Positions 25,097 to 33,586 of a DNA stretch of 64,000 bases are shown here, piece by piece. The stretch is from contig CAZHDW010000003.1 in NCBI GenBank assembly GCA_964531265.1, positions 62,001 to 126,000 on the forward strand. Reading direction: 5' to 3'. The notes beneath the pieces are model-generated. The model searched no databases and was not told where the DNA came from. It saw only the letters and a program-made list of their open reading frames with translations. Each line of letters opens with the position of its first letter. Position 1 is the first letter of the stretch. The position numbers and the translations under genes are program-made. This stretch comes from Hominenteromicrobium sp964531265. GTDB taxonomy: Bacteria; Bacillota; Clostridia; Oscillospirales; Acutalibacteraceae.

Positions 25097-27079
25097 ATGA
25101 ACGATATCAGACGCGAGCTTTCGGCGGAGCGCTTTGAAGAGCTTGCAAAAGAGATACAAAGGCCGGAAATGCCGCTTTCCGTAAGAGCGGCGCATCGTCT
25201 CAGACTTTTTCTTGAGGAGGAAAGCATAGTAAAGAAGCCGGGTGAGAGGATTCCCTGTTGGCGCACGCTGATATCCTTTCCGGATATCTACGCAGAGGGC
25301 GAGAGGGAGAGCCTGCAAGGCGGGCATTATATCCATGAGCAGGGCAGAGTGTGCAATCTCTCAAGCGATTGGGAGGGCGTTATAGGCGAGGGCCTCATGC
25401 CGCGCCGCAATATGGCTGAGGAAAACCTGAAAAACGGTGTCGGCGATGCGGATTTCCTGAAAGCCGCGATAATCACCGTGGATGCCGTTATAGCCTATGC
25501 CGACAGGTATGAAAACGCGGCACTTTCCCGTGCGGTGCGATACGGCGCCGAGCATTTTGAGGATGCGCTTCAGCTTATGAGGGTGCTGCATTTTGCACTG
25601 TGGGCCTCGAATGTATACCACAATACCCTCGGAAGATTCGACCAATACATGTGGCCGTACCTCAAAAATGATCTTGCCGAGGCTGTTTTGGACGAGAGCG
25701 GCGCACTTTCGCTGTTGGAAGAGTTCTTCCTGTCCTTTAATAGGGACAGCGACCTGTACACGGGAATGCAGCAGGGCGATAACGGCCAGAGTCTCATGCT
25801 CGGCGGCTGTGACAGTGAGGGAAGCTGTGCGGTGAACAGGCTTACATATCTCTGTCTTGACGCAAGCCTCAATAATCGCCGGATAGACCCGAAGATCAAT
25901 CTGCGTGTGGACAGGAGCACTCCTATAGAGCTCTACGAAAAATGCACACAGCTTACAAAGCAGGGACTCGGATTTCCGCAGTACTCAAATGACGATGTAG
26001 TCATACCGGCGCTGGTTAATTGGGGCTACAGCCTTGAGGATGCGAGAAATTATACGGTTGCGGCCTGTTGGGAATTCATTGTGCCGGGTGTCGGAATGGA
26101 TATACCTAATATCGGCGCGATATGCCTTGCGAATGTTGTGAATGACTGCATCCGTGGGGGACTTGCCGAATATAAGAGCTTTGAGGAGCTTTTTGAAGCC
26201 TTTAAGCGTGAGCTGCGCGTGAGGGGTGAGGAGCTTGCCGAGTCCGTGAAGAACTTGTGGATAGAGCCGGCACCCTATCAGTCGGTGCTGATGACTGATT
26301 GTGTAAGGCGCGGCAGGGATATCAGCGAGGGCGCAAAATATAATAATTACGGCTTCCATGGAACGGGCATAGCGGACGCGGTGGATCAGCTGTGCGCCGT
26401 TAAGGAGCTTATATACGATAACGGTGAAATGAGCGCGGAGGAATTCCTCAGTGCTCTTGAGAGTGATTTTGCGGATAAGCCGGAGCTCTTGAAGCGTCTG
26501 AGATCGGATATGCCGAGAATGGGGCGCGATGTAAGCGCCGAGCCGGTGGCAGAGGCGGTACTGAATGCATTTGCCGATGCACTGAGCGGCCTTAAGAACG
26601 AGCGTGGCGGTCTTTTCCGTCCGGGTACTGGTTCGGCCATGTACTATGTATGGCACGCGAGAAATGCCGTCATGCTGGCTGACGGACACAGGCCGGAGGA
26701 GGATTTTGCCGCAAACTTCTCCCCATCACTGCTGCTGAGGGATGCAGGCCCGCTTTCCGTAATACGTGCGTTTTCATGTAAGGCACTCAGCCGCGTATGC
26801 AACGGTGGCCCGCTTACTCTTGAACTGCATGATACCGTTTTCCGCAATGAGGACGGCATCAGAAAGGCGGCGCAGCTTGTGCGCACCTTCATCCAGATTG
26901 GCGGACATCAGCTTCAGCTTAACGCCATAAGCCGCGAAACTCTTCTCGATGCACGCGAGCACCCGGAGAAGCATAAGGATCTGATAGTGCGTGTTTGGGG
27001 CTGGAGTGGTCATTTTGTGCAGCTTGATACGTCGTATCAGGATCAGATAATCGCGAGAACGTCATACATGGCGATCTGA
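25097..27079 (+). CDS. Compact glycyl radical enzyme of unknown substrate
   Basis: Pyruvate formate-lyase-like glycyl radical enzyme, 660 aa, clearly shorter than the usual 750-850. The thiyl radical site is Cys324 in NYTVAACWEF, with Glu326 two residues on, the Cys-x-Glu arrangement of dehydratase/lyase-type members (GCVE there, ACWE here). The radical glycine is Gly635 in IVRVWGWSGHF, 25 residues from the end; Trp replaces the usual Tyr after it. Other family landmarks are PKINLRVDRSTP and FPQYSNDDVVIPALVNWGYSLEDARNY. It is activated by the upstream radical-SAM enzyme. Context (rhaM, ferredoxin-AKR, GH127) points to a sugar, polyol or sugar acid substrate. The ATG at 25097 follows GGGAGGAG; an upstream frame opening at 25037 is rejected. 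Confidence 0.9.
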   Translation: MNDIRRELSAERFEELAKEIQRPEMPLSVRAAHRLRLFLEEESIVKKPGERIPCWRTLISFPDIYAEGERESLQGGHYIHEQGRVCNLSSDWEGVIGEGLMPRRNMAEENLKNGVGDADFLKAAIITVDAVIAYADRYENAALSRAVRYGAEHFEDALQLMRVLHFALWASNVYHNTLGRFDQYMWPYLKNDLAEAVLDESGALSLLEEFFLSFNRDSDLYTGMQQGDNGQSLMLGGCDSEGSCAVNRLTYLCLDASLNNRRIDPKINLRVDRSTPIELYEKCTQLTKQGLGFPQYSNDDVVIPALVNWGYSLEDARNYTVAACWEFIVPGVGMDIPNIGAICLANVVNDCIRGGLAEYKSFEELFEAFKRELRVRGEELAESVKNLWIEPAPYQSVLMTDCVRRGRDISEGAKYNNYGFHGTGIADAVDQLCAVKELIYDNGEMSAEEFLSALESDFADKPELLKRLRSDMPRMGRDVSAEPVAEAVLNAFADALSGLKNERGGLFRPGTGSAMYYVWHARNAVMLADGHRPEEDFAANFSPSLLLRDAGPLSVIRAFSCKALSRVCNGGPLTLELHDTVFRNEDGIRKAAQLVRTFIQIGGHQLQLNAISRETLLDAREHPEKHKDLIVRVWGWSGHFVQLDTSYQDQIIARTSYMAI

Positions 27080-27087
27080 GGTGGAGT

Positions 27088-28749
27088 ATGGAAAAGTATA
27101 AAGTGCCTTATGCGGCTGAGGTCGCAATGGGTAAGGTGAAGCTGACCGGCGGAAGGCTGCTTAAGGCTTTTGAGAATAATATAGAATTTCTAAAGGGCTT
27201 TGATATCGACAGAATGCTCTATTGGTACCGTGTACATGCCGGGAAAAAAGCCCCGGGCGTACCGTATGCCGCAAGGGACGGGCATTTTGAGAATAATCTT
27301 CACGGCCAGACCGTCGGAACCTTTTTGATGGGTGCCTGCACCGCTCTTCTGTGGCGGGAGGATGAAGCTCTGCGCCGCATGGTCAGGGATATTTTAGCGG
27401 AGCTTGCCGAATATCAGGAGGAAGACGGGTTTCTGCTCCCGATAGACAGAGATACCTTTAAAACGAAGGAGTATCCGAATTACACAAGGGCGTGGCTGAC
27501 CTATGGACTTCTGGATGCTGCATATTGCGGCGAAGCCGAGGCTCTCAATATGGCGCGCAGGATGACGGATCACTTCAATCACAGCGAGGTTCTGCCCTAT
27601 GTTAAGGATCTGAATCTCGGCTTTCAGGGCATACTGGCCTCGACTCGCATGTATGATTCGCCCTGCGGCATTGATGAGGATATCGAGGTGGCGAGGAGAT
27701 ATTATCAGGAGGATTGGTGGCTTGACCAGCTCATACATGGGGATCACAGGGCGATCTACGCTCATCCCGGCAATCATCCGCACTCCACCCTGTTGACGGC
27801 GCTTGAGGGTTACCTTGACCTTTACAGAGTGACCGGTGAGGAAAAGTACATAGCTGCCGTGCGCAGTGCTCTGCATATGTACGAGGATAAGTGGCAGCAT
27901 GTCGGCGGCGGTATTGCAATGTGCGAGAACGACGATTATTACCCCGGCTGCCTGTGGCTCAGCCCGGAACATAATTATAATGAGCTGTGCTCCACTAATT
28001 TCTGGATTTTGCTGAATCAGCGTATGCACAGGCTGTATCCGGACAATGCGCATTATACGGATGAGATAGAAAACTCCGTTTATAATGTGTTGCTGGCGTC
28101 CCAGGTTGGCAGTGTGGGCTTTCACTATCTCAATTTCCTTGAACGTACCAAGGACTGGCGCTATCTTGACAGGGCGACCTGCTGTGCCGCGCTCGGTACG
28201 CGTCTCTGCGGACTGCTGCCGCAGCTTCTGTACACCTGTACCCCACAGGATGTTTATGTGGATATGTATGCTCCGAGTGAAGCAGAGCTTCAAAACGGCG
28301 TGACCATACGCTGTGAGACTGATATACCCGACGGAGGACAAGTCAGGATAACCGTTTTGAAGGCCGATAAGCCCTTCACTCTGCATGTCCGTATACCACG
28401 CTGGTCTACGGATGACAGAACATCGCGCTATGATGTGTACGAGAACGTGGAGGCCGGGGCGGTATTTGAGCTTGAACTTCCCAGAAAATTTCACGTTACA
28501 AAATACACGGGTGGCGAGCGTTTGCCGGATAACGACAGGTATGCACTGGAGTACGGCCCGCTGCTGTACGCCGCAATGGGTGCTCCCGGCCCGGTGGATG
28601 TAGCATGGAATGCCGATGAGCCTGAGAGATGGTTCGTCGAGGACGGCAAAAGGCTGCTGCTCAGGGAGGATAACTGTCACGAATATTGGCCGTATTGCGA
28701 TATACACGATGAGCCATTCAGCGTTTATCCGATAGTCAGAAGCAAATAG
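27088..28749 (+). CDS. GH127-family beta-L-arabinofuranosidase-like enzyme
   Basis: GH127 (former DUF1680) glycoside hydrolase, 553 aa, with an (alpha/alpha)6 barrel (about 1-400) and a C-terminal beta-sandwich. The unusual Zn-thiolate active site is complete: Glu299-x-Cys301 in NELCST and Cys365-Cys366 in ATCCAALG, matching the Zn ligands and Cys nucleophile of HypBA1. LHGQTVGTFL and HGDHRAIYAHPG are further family segments. No signal peptide, so it cleaves imported oligosaccharides. It starts 9 bp after the GRE stop (TGAGGTGGAGT ribosome site), ending the operon. Family members release L-arabinofuranose or related furanosides; the exact linkage is unknown. Confidence 0.9.
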   Translation: MEKYKVPYAAEVAMGKVKLTGGRLLKAFENNIEFLKGFDIDRMLYWYRVHAGKKAPGVPYAARDGHFENNLHGQTVGTFLMGACTALLWREDEALRRMVRDILAELAEYQEEDGFLLPIDRDTFKTKEYPNYTRAWLTYGLLDAAYCGEAEALNMARRMTDHFNHSEVLPYVKDLNLGFQGILASTRMYDSPCGIDEDIEVARRYYQEDWWLDQLIHGDHRAIYAHPGNHPHSTLLTALEGYLDLYRVTGEEKYIAAVRSALHMYEDKWQHVGGGIAMCENDDYYPGCLWLSPEHNYNELCSTNFWILLNQRMHRLYPDNAHYTDEIENSVYNVLLASQVGSVGFHYLNFLERTKDWRYLDRATCCAALGTRLCGLLPQLLYTCTPQDVYVDMYAPSEAELQNGVTIRCETDIPDGGQVRITVLKADKPFTLHVRIPRWSTDDRTSRYDVYENVEAGAVFELELPRKFHVTKYTGGERLPDNDRYALEYGPLLYAAMGAPGPVDVAWNADEPERWFVEDGKRLLLREDNCHEYWPYCDIHDEPFSVYPIVRSK

Positions 28750-28762
28750 CATTACTGAATAT

Positions 28763-28804
28763 AAAAGCTCTGTCGACGCCTAAAGAACGTCGACAGAGCT
28801 TTTT
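28763..28804. terminator. Bidirectional terminator at end of GRE operon
   Basis: Stem AAAAGCTCTGTCGACG / CGTCGACAGAGCTTTT with a 9-nt loop, and a U-run on either strand, between GH127 and the convergent PHP gene. Confidence 0.95.
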
Positions 28805-28818
28805 CGCTGCTGATTTGA

Positions 28819-29694
28819 TTATTTTATCATGAAGACATTGCTCCAGGCGGATTTGCCATCGGCATCATGCACCTCTACGCGTACCCATTTTTCCCAGGGC
28901 TTTATCTCGTATTCGGCGTGTGTAAGGTCGCTGCCGCGTGTTATTCTGCCGTCAGCCCATGCTGAGTTTGAAAGAAAATCTATCATCACGCACGATGAGC
29001 AATCGACTATCATGCGGTTTCCGTCGTGGCGCACATGTAGCTCCGGCCCCTGCGTTGCATAGAAATCTCCGGCCTTTATCGCACGGAGCAGCTCCTTTGT
29101 GTCCGGGCTGTCCGCCTTGACCATTATATATGACAGCGTTTCGTCGCTGCCGTCATAATAATGGGCATCGTCCGTTGCTATAAGAGGATAGGCAACGCCC
29201 TCGTTTGCGAGCAGATCTACGAACGCGCCGGAATACGGACGGCTGCTCTGGTGTGCGTTTGATACAGAATTGTATATTTCGGTGGCCGCAAAGCCGGAAA
29301 GCTCCGTGGCGTCCGAGGGCTTGTTGAGTGACCAAGCTGGGTGTGCAAGGACGGCGAGACCACCGCTTGCGTTTATTTTATCTATGACCTCCTGCCGTGT
29401 GGCAGTGGCCCTGACGATCTTCGGGTCATATTCCATGCCAAAGCCCACGATATGCATTACGCCATCTATGGTATCGGTAGCGCCGAGATTGTACTCGCAG
29501 CCGGAGATTATCGGCATACCGTCAAGCTCTCCGCCTTCGGTGAAATACCAATGATCCGTGAGAGCGATGGCATCAAAGCCGGCTGAGCGGTATATCCTTG
29601 CTGCATCCTCGGGTGAAACATGTCCGTCGGAGCAGGTTGTATGTATATGAAGCCCCACCTTGTAGCGTTCGTTTCCGAACATATCCTTTATCAT
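28819..29694 (-). CDS. PHP-domain phosphoesterase
   Basis: Polymerase-and-histidinol-phosphatase fold metal hydrolase (291 aa). The metal motifs are visible: HIHTTCSDG (near 16-24), ALTDHWYF, LAHPAWS and the final TDDAHYY. The C-terminal 60 residues form a beta-rich extension (ELHVRHDGNRMIVDCSS) seen in some PHP proteins of carbohydrate loci. It probably hydrolyses a phosphomonoester or cyclic phosphate in the cytoplasm. It faces the GRE operon and has its own promoter with a palindrome. Confidence 0.88.
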   Translation of the reverse strand: MIKDMFGNERYKVGLHIHTTCSDGHVSPEDAARIYRSAGFDAIALTDHWYFTEGGELDGMPIISGCEYNLGATDTIDGVMHIVGFGMEYDPKIVRATATRQEVIDKINASGGLAVLAHPAWSLNKPSDATELSGFAATEIYNSVSNAHQSSRPYSGAFVDLLANEGVAYPLIATDDAHYYDGSDETLSYIMVKADSPDTKELLRAIKAGDFYATQGPELHVRHDGNRMIVDCSSCVMIDFLSNSAWADGRITRGSDLTHAEYEIKPWEKWVRVEVHDADGKSAWSNVFMIK

Positions 29695-29718
29695 AAGTTA
29701 CACCTCATAGAAAATATT

Positions 29719-29738
29719 TGAGCTAAGCTGTTAGCTCA
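29719..29738 (-). promoter_or_regulatory. Palindrome in PHP gene leader (possible operator)
   Basis: TGAGCTAA-GCTG-TTAGCTCA, perfect 8-bp arms, lying just downstream of the -10 box and about 25 bases before the start codon. It could be an operator or a leader hairpin. Confidence 0.5.
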
Positions 29739-29743
29739 GGCTA

Positions 29744-29772
29744 ATACTACACCTTTTTGATTTGCTTGTCAA
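29744..29772 (-). promoter_or_regulatory. Promoter of PHP gene
   Basis: Minus-strand consensus TTGACA (29767-29772), 17 bp, TAGTAT (29744-29749). Confidence 0.8.
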
Positions 29773-29966
29773 TAAATGGAAAATTCCGTGGAAATTGTTA
29801 TTTCACCGTGAAAAATGCGGCATTGTTGAAGTGACTGTAGAAAAGTTATTGTCTAAATTCACAAAAACCGAGTCTCGAATTTGTTTGAAACAATGAAAAT
29901 GAAAGAACGCCGATATTCTTAATTGACATTTGCGTACGGTTGTGATAATATCAATTTGTAAGTTTT

Positions 29967-30055
29967 GGAATGTTACCGGTAATGCGGGCTTGACCAACTC
30001 GTCCATGTAATTCTGTTCGCAGATGGTATAGGGGACGTGTTGGTTATTTTTTTTT
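29967..30055 (+). promoter_or_regulatory. RAT antiterminator and terminator leader of the antiterminator gene
   Basis: GGAATGTTACCG...GCGGGCTTGACC at 29967-29995 resembles the RAT site bound by BglG/SacT/GlcT proteins. It overlaps the left arm of a terminator: ACCAAC-T-CGTCC (29993-30004) pairs with GGACG-T-GTTGGT (30033-30044), followed by nine T residues around 30047-30055. Binding of the antiterminator to RAT would block the terminator, so the gene autoregulates. A similar leader precedes the EII gene. The remainder of the 377-bp gap is AT-rich and holds the promoter region. Confidence 0.85.
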
Positions 30056-30071
30056 GAAAAGGAGCGGTAAC

Positions 30072-30920
30072 GTGCGTATCAAGAAGGTCATCAACAACAG
30101 CATCGTCAGTGCAGTTGATGAAAAGGGATGCGAGCTGATCGTCACAGGTAAGGGCATAGGCTTCCAGCGACATCGCGGAGAGTACATTGACCCCGCTATG
30201 ATAGAAAGAACTTACAGAATGGAAGCGGAGACCGAGCAGAAAAAGCTGCGCGACCTTGTGGAGCAGATCCCGCTTGAGCATTTGGATATTACCGAAGCAC
30301 TCATAGCCCATTTCAGAGAGCAGCTTCCTCAGCCGCTCAATGAATCCATTTTGATTACACTTGCTGACCATATAAGCTTTGCTATAAAGAGAAAGGCCGA
30401 TGGTCTGGAGTTTACAAATCCGCTTAAGGACGCAATAATGTGCTACTATCCCACTGAGTACCGCCTTGGGCAGTACAGCCTGGATATGATAGAGGGAAAG
30501 CTGAATGTGCGTCTTCATGAGGATGAGGCGGCGTTTATCGCACTGCATATAGTGAATGCGGAGCTGAACACCACAATGACCGAAATGGTGGAGATAACTA
30601 AGCTTATCGAGGGCAGTATCTCGGTGGTGGAATACTTCTATCAAAAGCAATTTGACAGAAGCTGCCTGGATTTCAACAGATTTGTCGTTCACCTGAGATA
30701 TTTCGCACAGCGCCTGTTTCGCGGTGAGACCGCGGATGACAGCGAGAGCACACAGGATGAGGCTTTCAGACAGCTTATAATCAAGAGTTGTAAGGAGCAT
30801 TTCAAGTGTGCCGAGTGTATTGCCGAATATATCAAAAATGCCTATCAAAAGGATATTTCCGAGGATGAGCTCGTCTATCTGACGATCCACCTCAAAAGGA
30901 TTAATTTGAGTTCCAAGTAA
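30072..30920 (+). CDS. BglG-family antiterminator, GlcT-like
   Basis: RNA-binding transcription antiterminator (282 aa) controlling the PTS operon. The CAT RNA-binding domain (1-55, RIKKVINNSIVSAVDEKGCELIVTG) is followed by PRD1 (about 70-165) and PRD2 (about 175-282). The PRD histidines that receive phosphate from EII or HPr are present: LADHISFA, FIALHIVN, FVVHLRYF and LTIHLKRI. The start is GTG at 30072, with AAAGGAGCGG upstream; a longer frame from 30054 lies in the ribosome site. Neighbouring EIICBA gene and RAT leaders suggest a glucose or amino-sugar signal. Confidence 0.93.
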   Translation: MRIKKVINNSIVSAVDEKGCELIVTGKGIGFQRHRGEYIDPAMIERTYRMEAETEQKKLRDLVEQIPLEHLDITEALIAHFREQLPQPLNESILITLADHISFAIKRKADGLEFTNPLKDAIMCYYPTEYRLGQYSLDMIEGKLNVRLHEDEAAFIALHIVNAELNTTMTEMVEITKLIEGSISVVEYFYQKQFDRSCLDFNRFVVHLRYFAQRLFRGETADDSESTQDEAFRQLIIKSCKEHFKCAECIAEYIKNAYQKDISEDELVYLTIHLKRINLSSK

Positions 30921-30958
30921 TTATAATTGAATTATACCGGCTGCTGACAGTGCAGCAT

Positions 30959-31034
30959 GGGATAGTTACCGTTCGTCGGGCTAAACCCATATCCGGTGCG
31001 CAAGTAACGTGCTGCGCATCGGGTATGGGTTTTT
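30959..31034 (+). promoter_or_regulatory. RAT antiterminator and terminator leader of the EIICBA gene
   Basis: GGGATAGTTACCG...GGGCTAAACCC (30959-30988) matches RAT organisation. It overlaps the terminator stem AACCCATA-T-CCG...TGCGCA (from 30984) pairing with TGCGCA-T-CGG-GTATGGGTT (31013-31031) and followed by a T-rich tract. It is about 90 bp before the EII start codon. Confidence 0.9.
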
Positions 31035-31122
31035 ATATTTCGGATAAACTGTTTTCAGATACGCGGCTGAGGGCAGAGCATTCCACAATAGCAACGAACC
31101 AATATTCAGGAGGTAAAACAAA

Positions 31123-33258
31123 ATGAAAGACAAGATTTTCGGCGTGCTGCAGCGTGTTGGTCGTTCCTTCATGCTTCCTATAGCGCTTCTCCCTGTGGCA
31201 GGACTGCTGTTGGGAGTGGGCAGCTCGTTCACAAACCAGACAATGCTGGAGGCATATAACCTCACCGGCATTATTTATCCGGGCAGCATTCTTTACACAA
31301 TACTCGACATAATGAACCAGTGCGGCAGTGCTGTTTTTAACAACCTTGCACTTCTCTTTGCAATGGGCGTTGCAATCGGCATGGCTAAAAAGGAAAAAGA
31401 GGTAGCGGCGCTCTCCGGTGCTATAGCTTACCTTGTTATGAATACCGCTATCAGCGCAATGATAAGCGCAGCGGGCGGTGTTGAGGCAATGGCTCCCAAC
31501 TCCACAACCTCCACACTCGGCATCACCACCCTGCAGATGGGTGTTTTCGGCGGCATAATCGTCGGTCTCGGCACCGCTGCACTGCACAATAAGTTCTACA
31601 AGACTCAGCTTCCGCAGGTTCTCTCCTTCTTCGGCGGCACAAGATTCGTTCCGATCGTCTGCACAGCGGTATATCTCGTCGTCGGCGTGGCAATGTTCTA
31701 CGTATGGCCGATCATTCAGAACGGCATCGCACTTCTGGGCAACCTTGTTATCAATTCCGGATATGCCGGAACATGGATCTACGGCATTCTCGAGCGCGCG
31801 CTCATCCCGTTCGGTCTGCACCATGTTTTCTACATGCCTTTCTGGCAGACGGCTCTCGGCGGAACCGCTGTTATCGACGGCACAGTCGTTCAGGGCGCAC
31901 AGAACATCTTCTTCGCAGAGCTTGCTTCCAAGAATGTTGAAGTCTTCTCCGTATCCGCTACACGCTTTATGAGCGGTAAATTCCCATTCATGATCTTCGG
32001 CCTTGTCGGTGCAGCTCTTGCAATGTATCGCTGTGCAAAGCCCGAAAAGAGAAAGGTAGCAGGCGGTCTACTCATCTCAGCCGCACTCACCTCAATGCTC
32101 ACAGGCATCACAGAGCCGCTTGAGTTCACATTCCTCTTCATTGCACCGGCAATGTATGCCGTACACTGTGTCTATGCCGGCCTTTCCTACATGCTCATGC
32201 ACATTCTGAATGTCGGCGTTGGCATGACTTTCTCCGGCGGTCTCATCGACCTTGTTCTGTTCGGTGTGCTCCAGGGTAATGAAAAGACACATTGGATATG
32301 GATAGTCGTTGTAGGCATCATATATTTCCTCCTCTATTATTTCACCTTCTCCATCATGATCCGCAAGATGAACCTCAAGACACCCGGTCGTGAGGATGAT
32401 GACGAAGAGACAAAGCTTTACACACGTGCTGATTTTAAAGCAAAGACCGGCGTTGGCCCGGACGGTGCAGCAGCACCGGCAGTTTCCGATATGACCTCCG
32501 CTCTGATACTCAAGGGTCTTGGTGGCAAGAAGAATCTCTCCGACGTTGACTGCTGTGCAACACGTCTCCGTGTTACGGTCATCAATGCAGAGCTCGTTTC
32601 CGATACGGTTCTCAAGCAGTCCGGCGCATCCGGCGTTATCCACAAGGGCAACGGTGTTCAGGTGGTTTACGGCCCGCAGGTAGCCGTTATCAAGTCCAGA
32701 CTGGTCGATTTCATGGAGTCCCCGGAATCCGACATCGAGGTTGCAGCGGAAGCAGCTCCGACAGCAGCTCCCGTAAAGGAAGAAAAGACAGAAAAGAGCA
32801 CAAAGAGCATCAGCCTTGCAGCTCATATGAACGGTAAGGTAGTTAAGCTCTCTGATATGGACGATGAGGCCTTTGCATCCGGTGCACTCGGCGACGGTGC
32901 AGCGATAGAGCCGACAGAGGGCAAGCTTTTTGCTCCGGCTGACGGCATTATAGAGGCTGTGTTCGATTCTAAGCACGCAGTAAGCCTTACGACCAAGGAT
33001 GGTGCAGAGCTTCTGCTGCACATCGGCATCGACACAATAAAGCTCGGCGGACAGTTCTTTGAGCCCTGCGTATCTGAGGGTCAGGAGGTCAAGAAGGGCG
33101 ACCTGCTCGTAAGCTTCGATCTTGACGCTATCCGCGCAGCCGGCTACCAGCTCACAACACCGCTTGCAGTTTGCAATACGGATGATTATGCTGAGGTTCA
33201 GCTTACGGCATCCGGTGACATCAAGGCCGGCGAAGAGCTTCTGAAGCTCAACGGCTGA
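31123..33258 (+). CDS. PTS glucose/N-acetylglucosamine-type EIICBA permease
   Basis: Single-chain sugar phosphotransferase permease (711 aa) that imports and phosphorylates its sugar. EIIC spans about residues 1-420 (SFMLPIALLPVAGLLLGVG start; TGITEPLEF active-loop motif). EIIB (about 455-530) has the phospho-Cys in VDCCATRLRV, with a neighbouring extra Cys. EIIA (about 570-711) has the phospho-His in LLLHIGIDTIKLGG. A Pro/Ala/Lys linker joins B and A. AGGAGG precedes the ATG. It heads a ptsG-ptsH-ptsI-type operon. Glucose versus GlcNAc cannot be separated by eye. Confidence 0.93.
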   Translation: MKDKIFGVLQRVGRSFMLPIALLPVAGLLLGVGSSFTNQTMLEAYNLTGIIYPGSILYTILDIMNQCGSAVFNNLALLFAMGVAIGMAKKEKEVAALSGAIAYLVMNTAISAMISAAGGVEAMAPNSTTSTLGITTLQMGVFGGIIVGLGTAALHNKFYKTQLPQVLSFFGGTRFVPIVCTAVYLVVGVAMFYVWPIIQNGIALLGNLVINSGYAGTWIYGILERALIPFGLHHVFYMPFWQTALGGTAVIDGTVVQGAQNIFFAELASKNVEVFSVSATRFMSGKFPFMIFGLVGAALAMYRCAKPEKRKVAGGLLISAALTSMLTGITEPLEFTFLFIAPAMYAVHCVYAGLSYMLMHILNVGVGMTFSGGLIDLVLFGVLQGNEKTHWIWIVVVGIIYFLLYYFTFSIMIRKMNLKTPGREDDDEETKLYTRADFKAKTGVGPDGAAAPAVSDMTSALILKGLGGKKNLSDVDCCATRLRVTVINAELVSDTVLKQSGASGVIHKGNGVQVVYGPQVAVIKSRLVDFMESPESDIEVAAEAAPTAAPVKEEKTEKSTKSISLAAHMNGKVVKLSDMDDEAFASGALGDGAAIEPTEGKLFAPADGIIEAVFDSKHAVSLTTKDGAELLLHIGIDTIKLGGQFFEPCVSEGQEVKKGDLLVSFDLDAIRAAGYQLTTPLAVCNTDDYAEVQLTASGDIKAGEELLKLNG

Positions 33259-33309
33259 TAAAATAAAAGCTATAAACTAAAATATATTAAATCTACGGAG
33301 GAAACAATC

Positions 33310-33567
33310 ATGAAACAGTTCACTTATACAATCAACGATCCGCTCGGCATCCACGCACGTCCCGCAGGCCTCCTTGCAAAGGAAGCTAAGAAGTTCACAT
33401 CCGTCTGCACGATCACTAAGGACGGCCAGACAAAGAAGCTCACCCAGCTCATGATGCTGATGTCCATGAGCATCAAGAACGGCGACACAGTTACCGTTAC
33501 AGCAGAGGGTGAGGACGAAGAGGCAGCTATCACAGCACTGAAGAGCTTTTTCGAGAGCAATCTGTAA
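33310..33567 (+). CDS. ptsH: Phosphocarrier HPr lacking Ser46
   Basis: 85-residue HPr. The EI-dependent phosphorylation site is intact: His15 in LGIHARPAG. The region that in Firmicutes carries the HPr-kinase site (KSIMGVMSL, Ser46) here reads TQLMMLMSM; counted from Met1, position 46 is Gln and 45 is Thr. It should therefore carry phosphate to EII but not form HPr(Ser-P), the co-repressor of CcpA. Located between EIICBA and EI with a strong GGAGG site. Confidence 0.95.
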   Translation: MKQFTYTINDPLGIHARPAGLLAKEAKKFTSVCTITKDGQTKKLTQLMMLMSMSIKNGDTVTVTAEGEDEEAAITALKSFFESNL

Positions 33568-33586
33568 TTTTTGAGGGGAGTGCGCC

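Noticed and set aside
27394..28752. 452-codon minus-strand open frame opposite GH127
   Set aside because: Shadow of the GH127 gene, without a start signal or family motifs.
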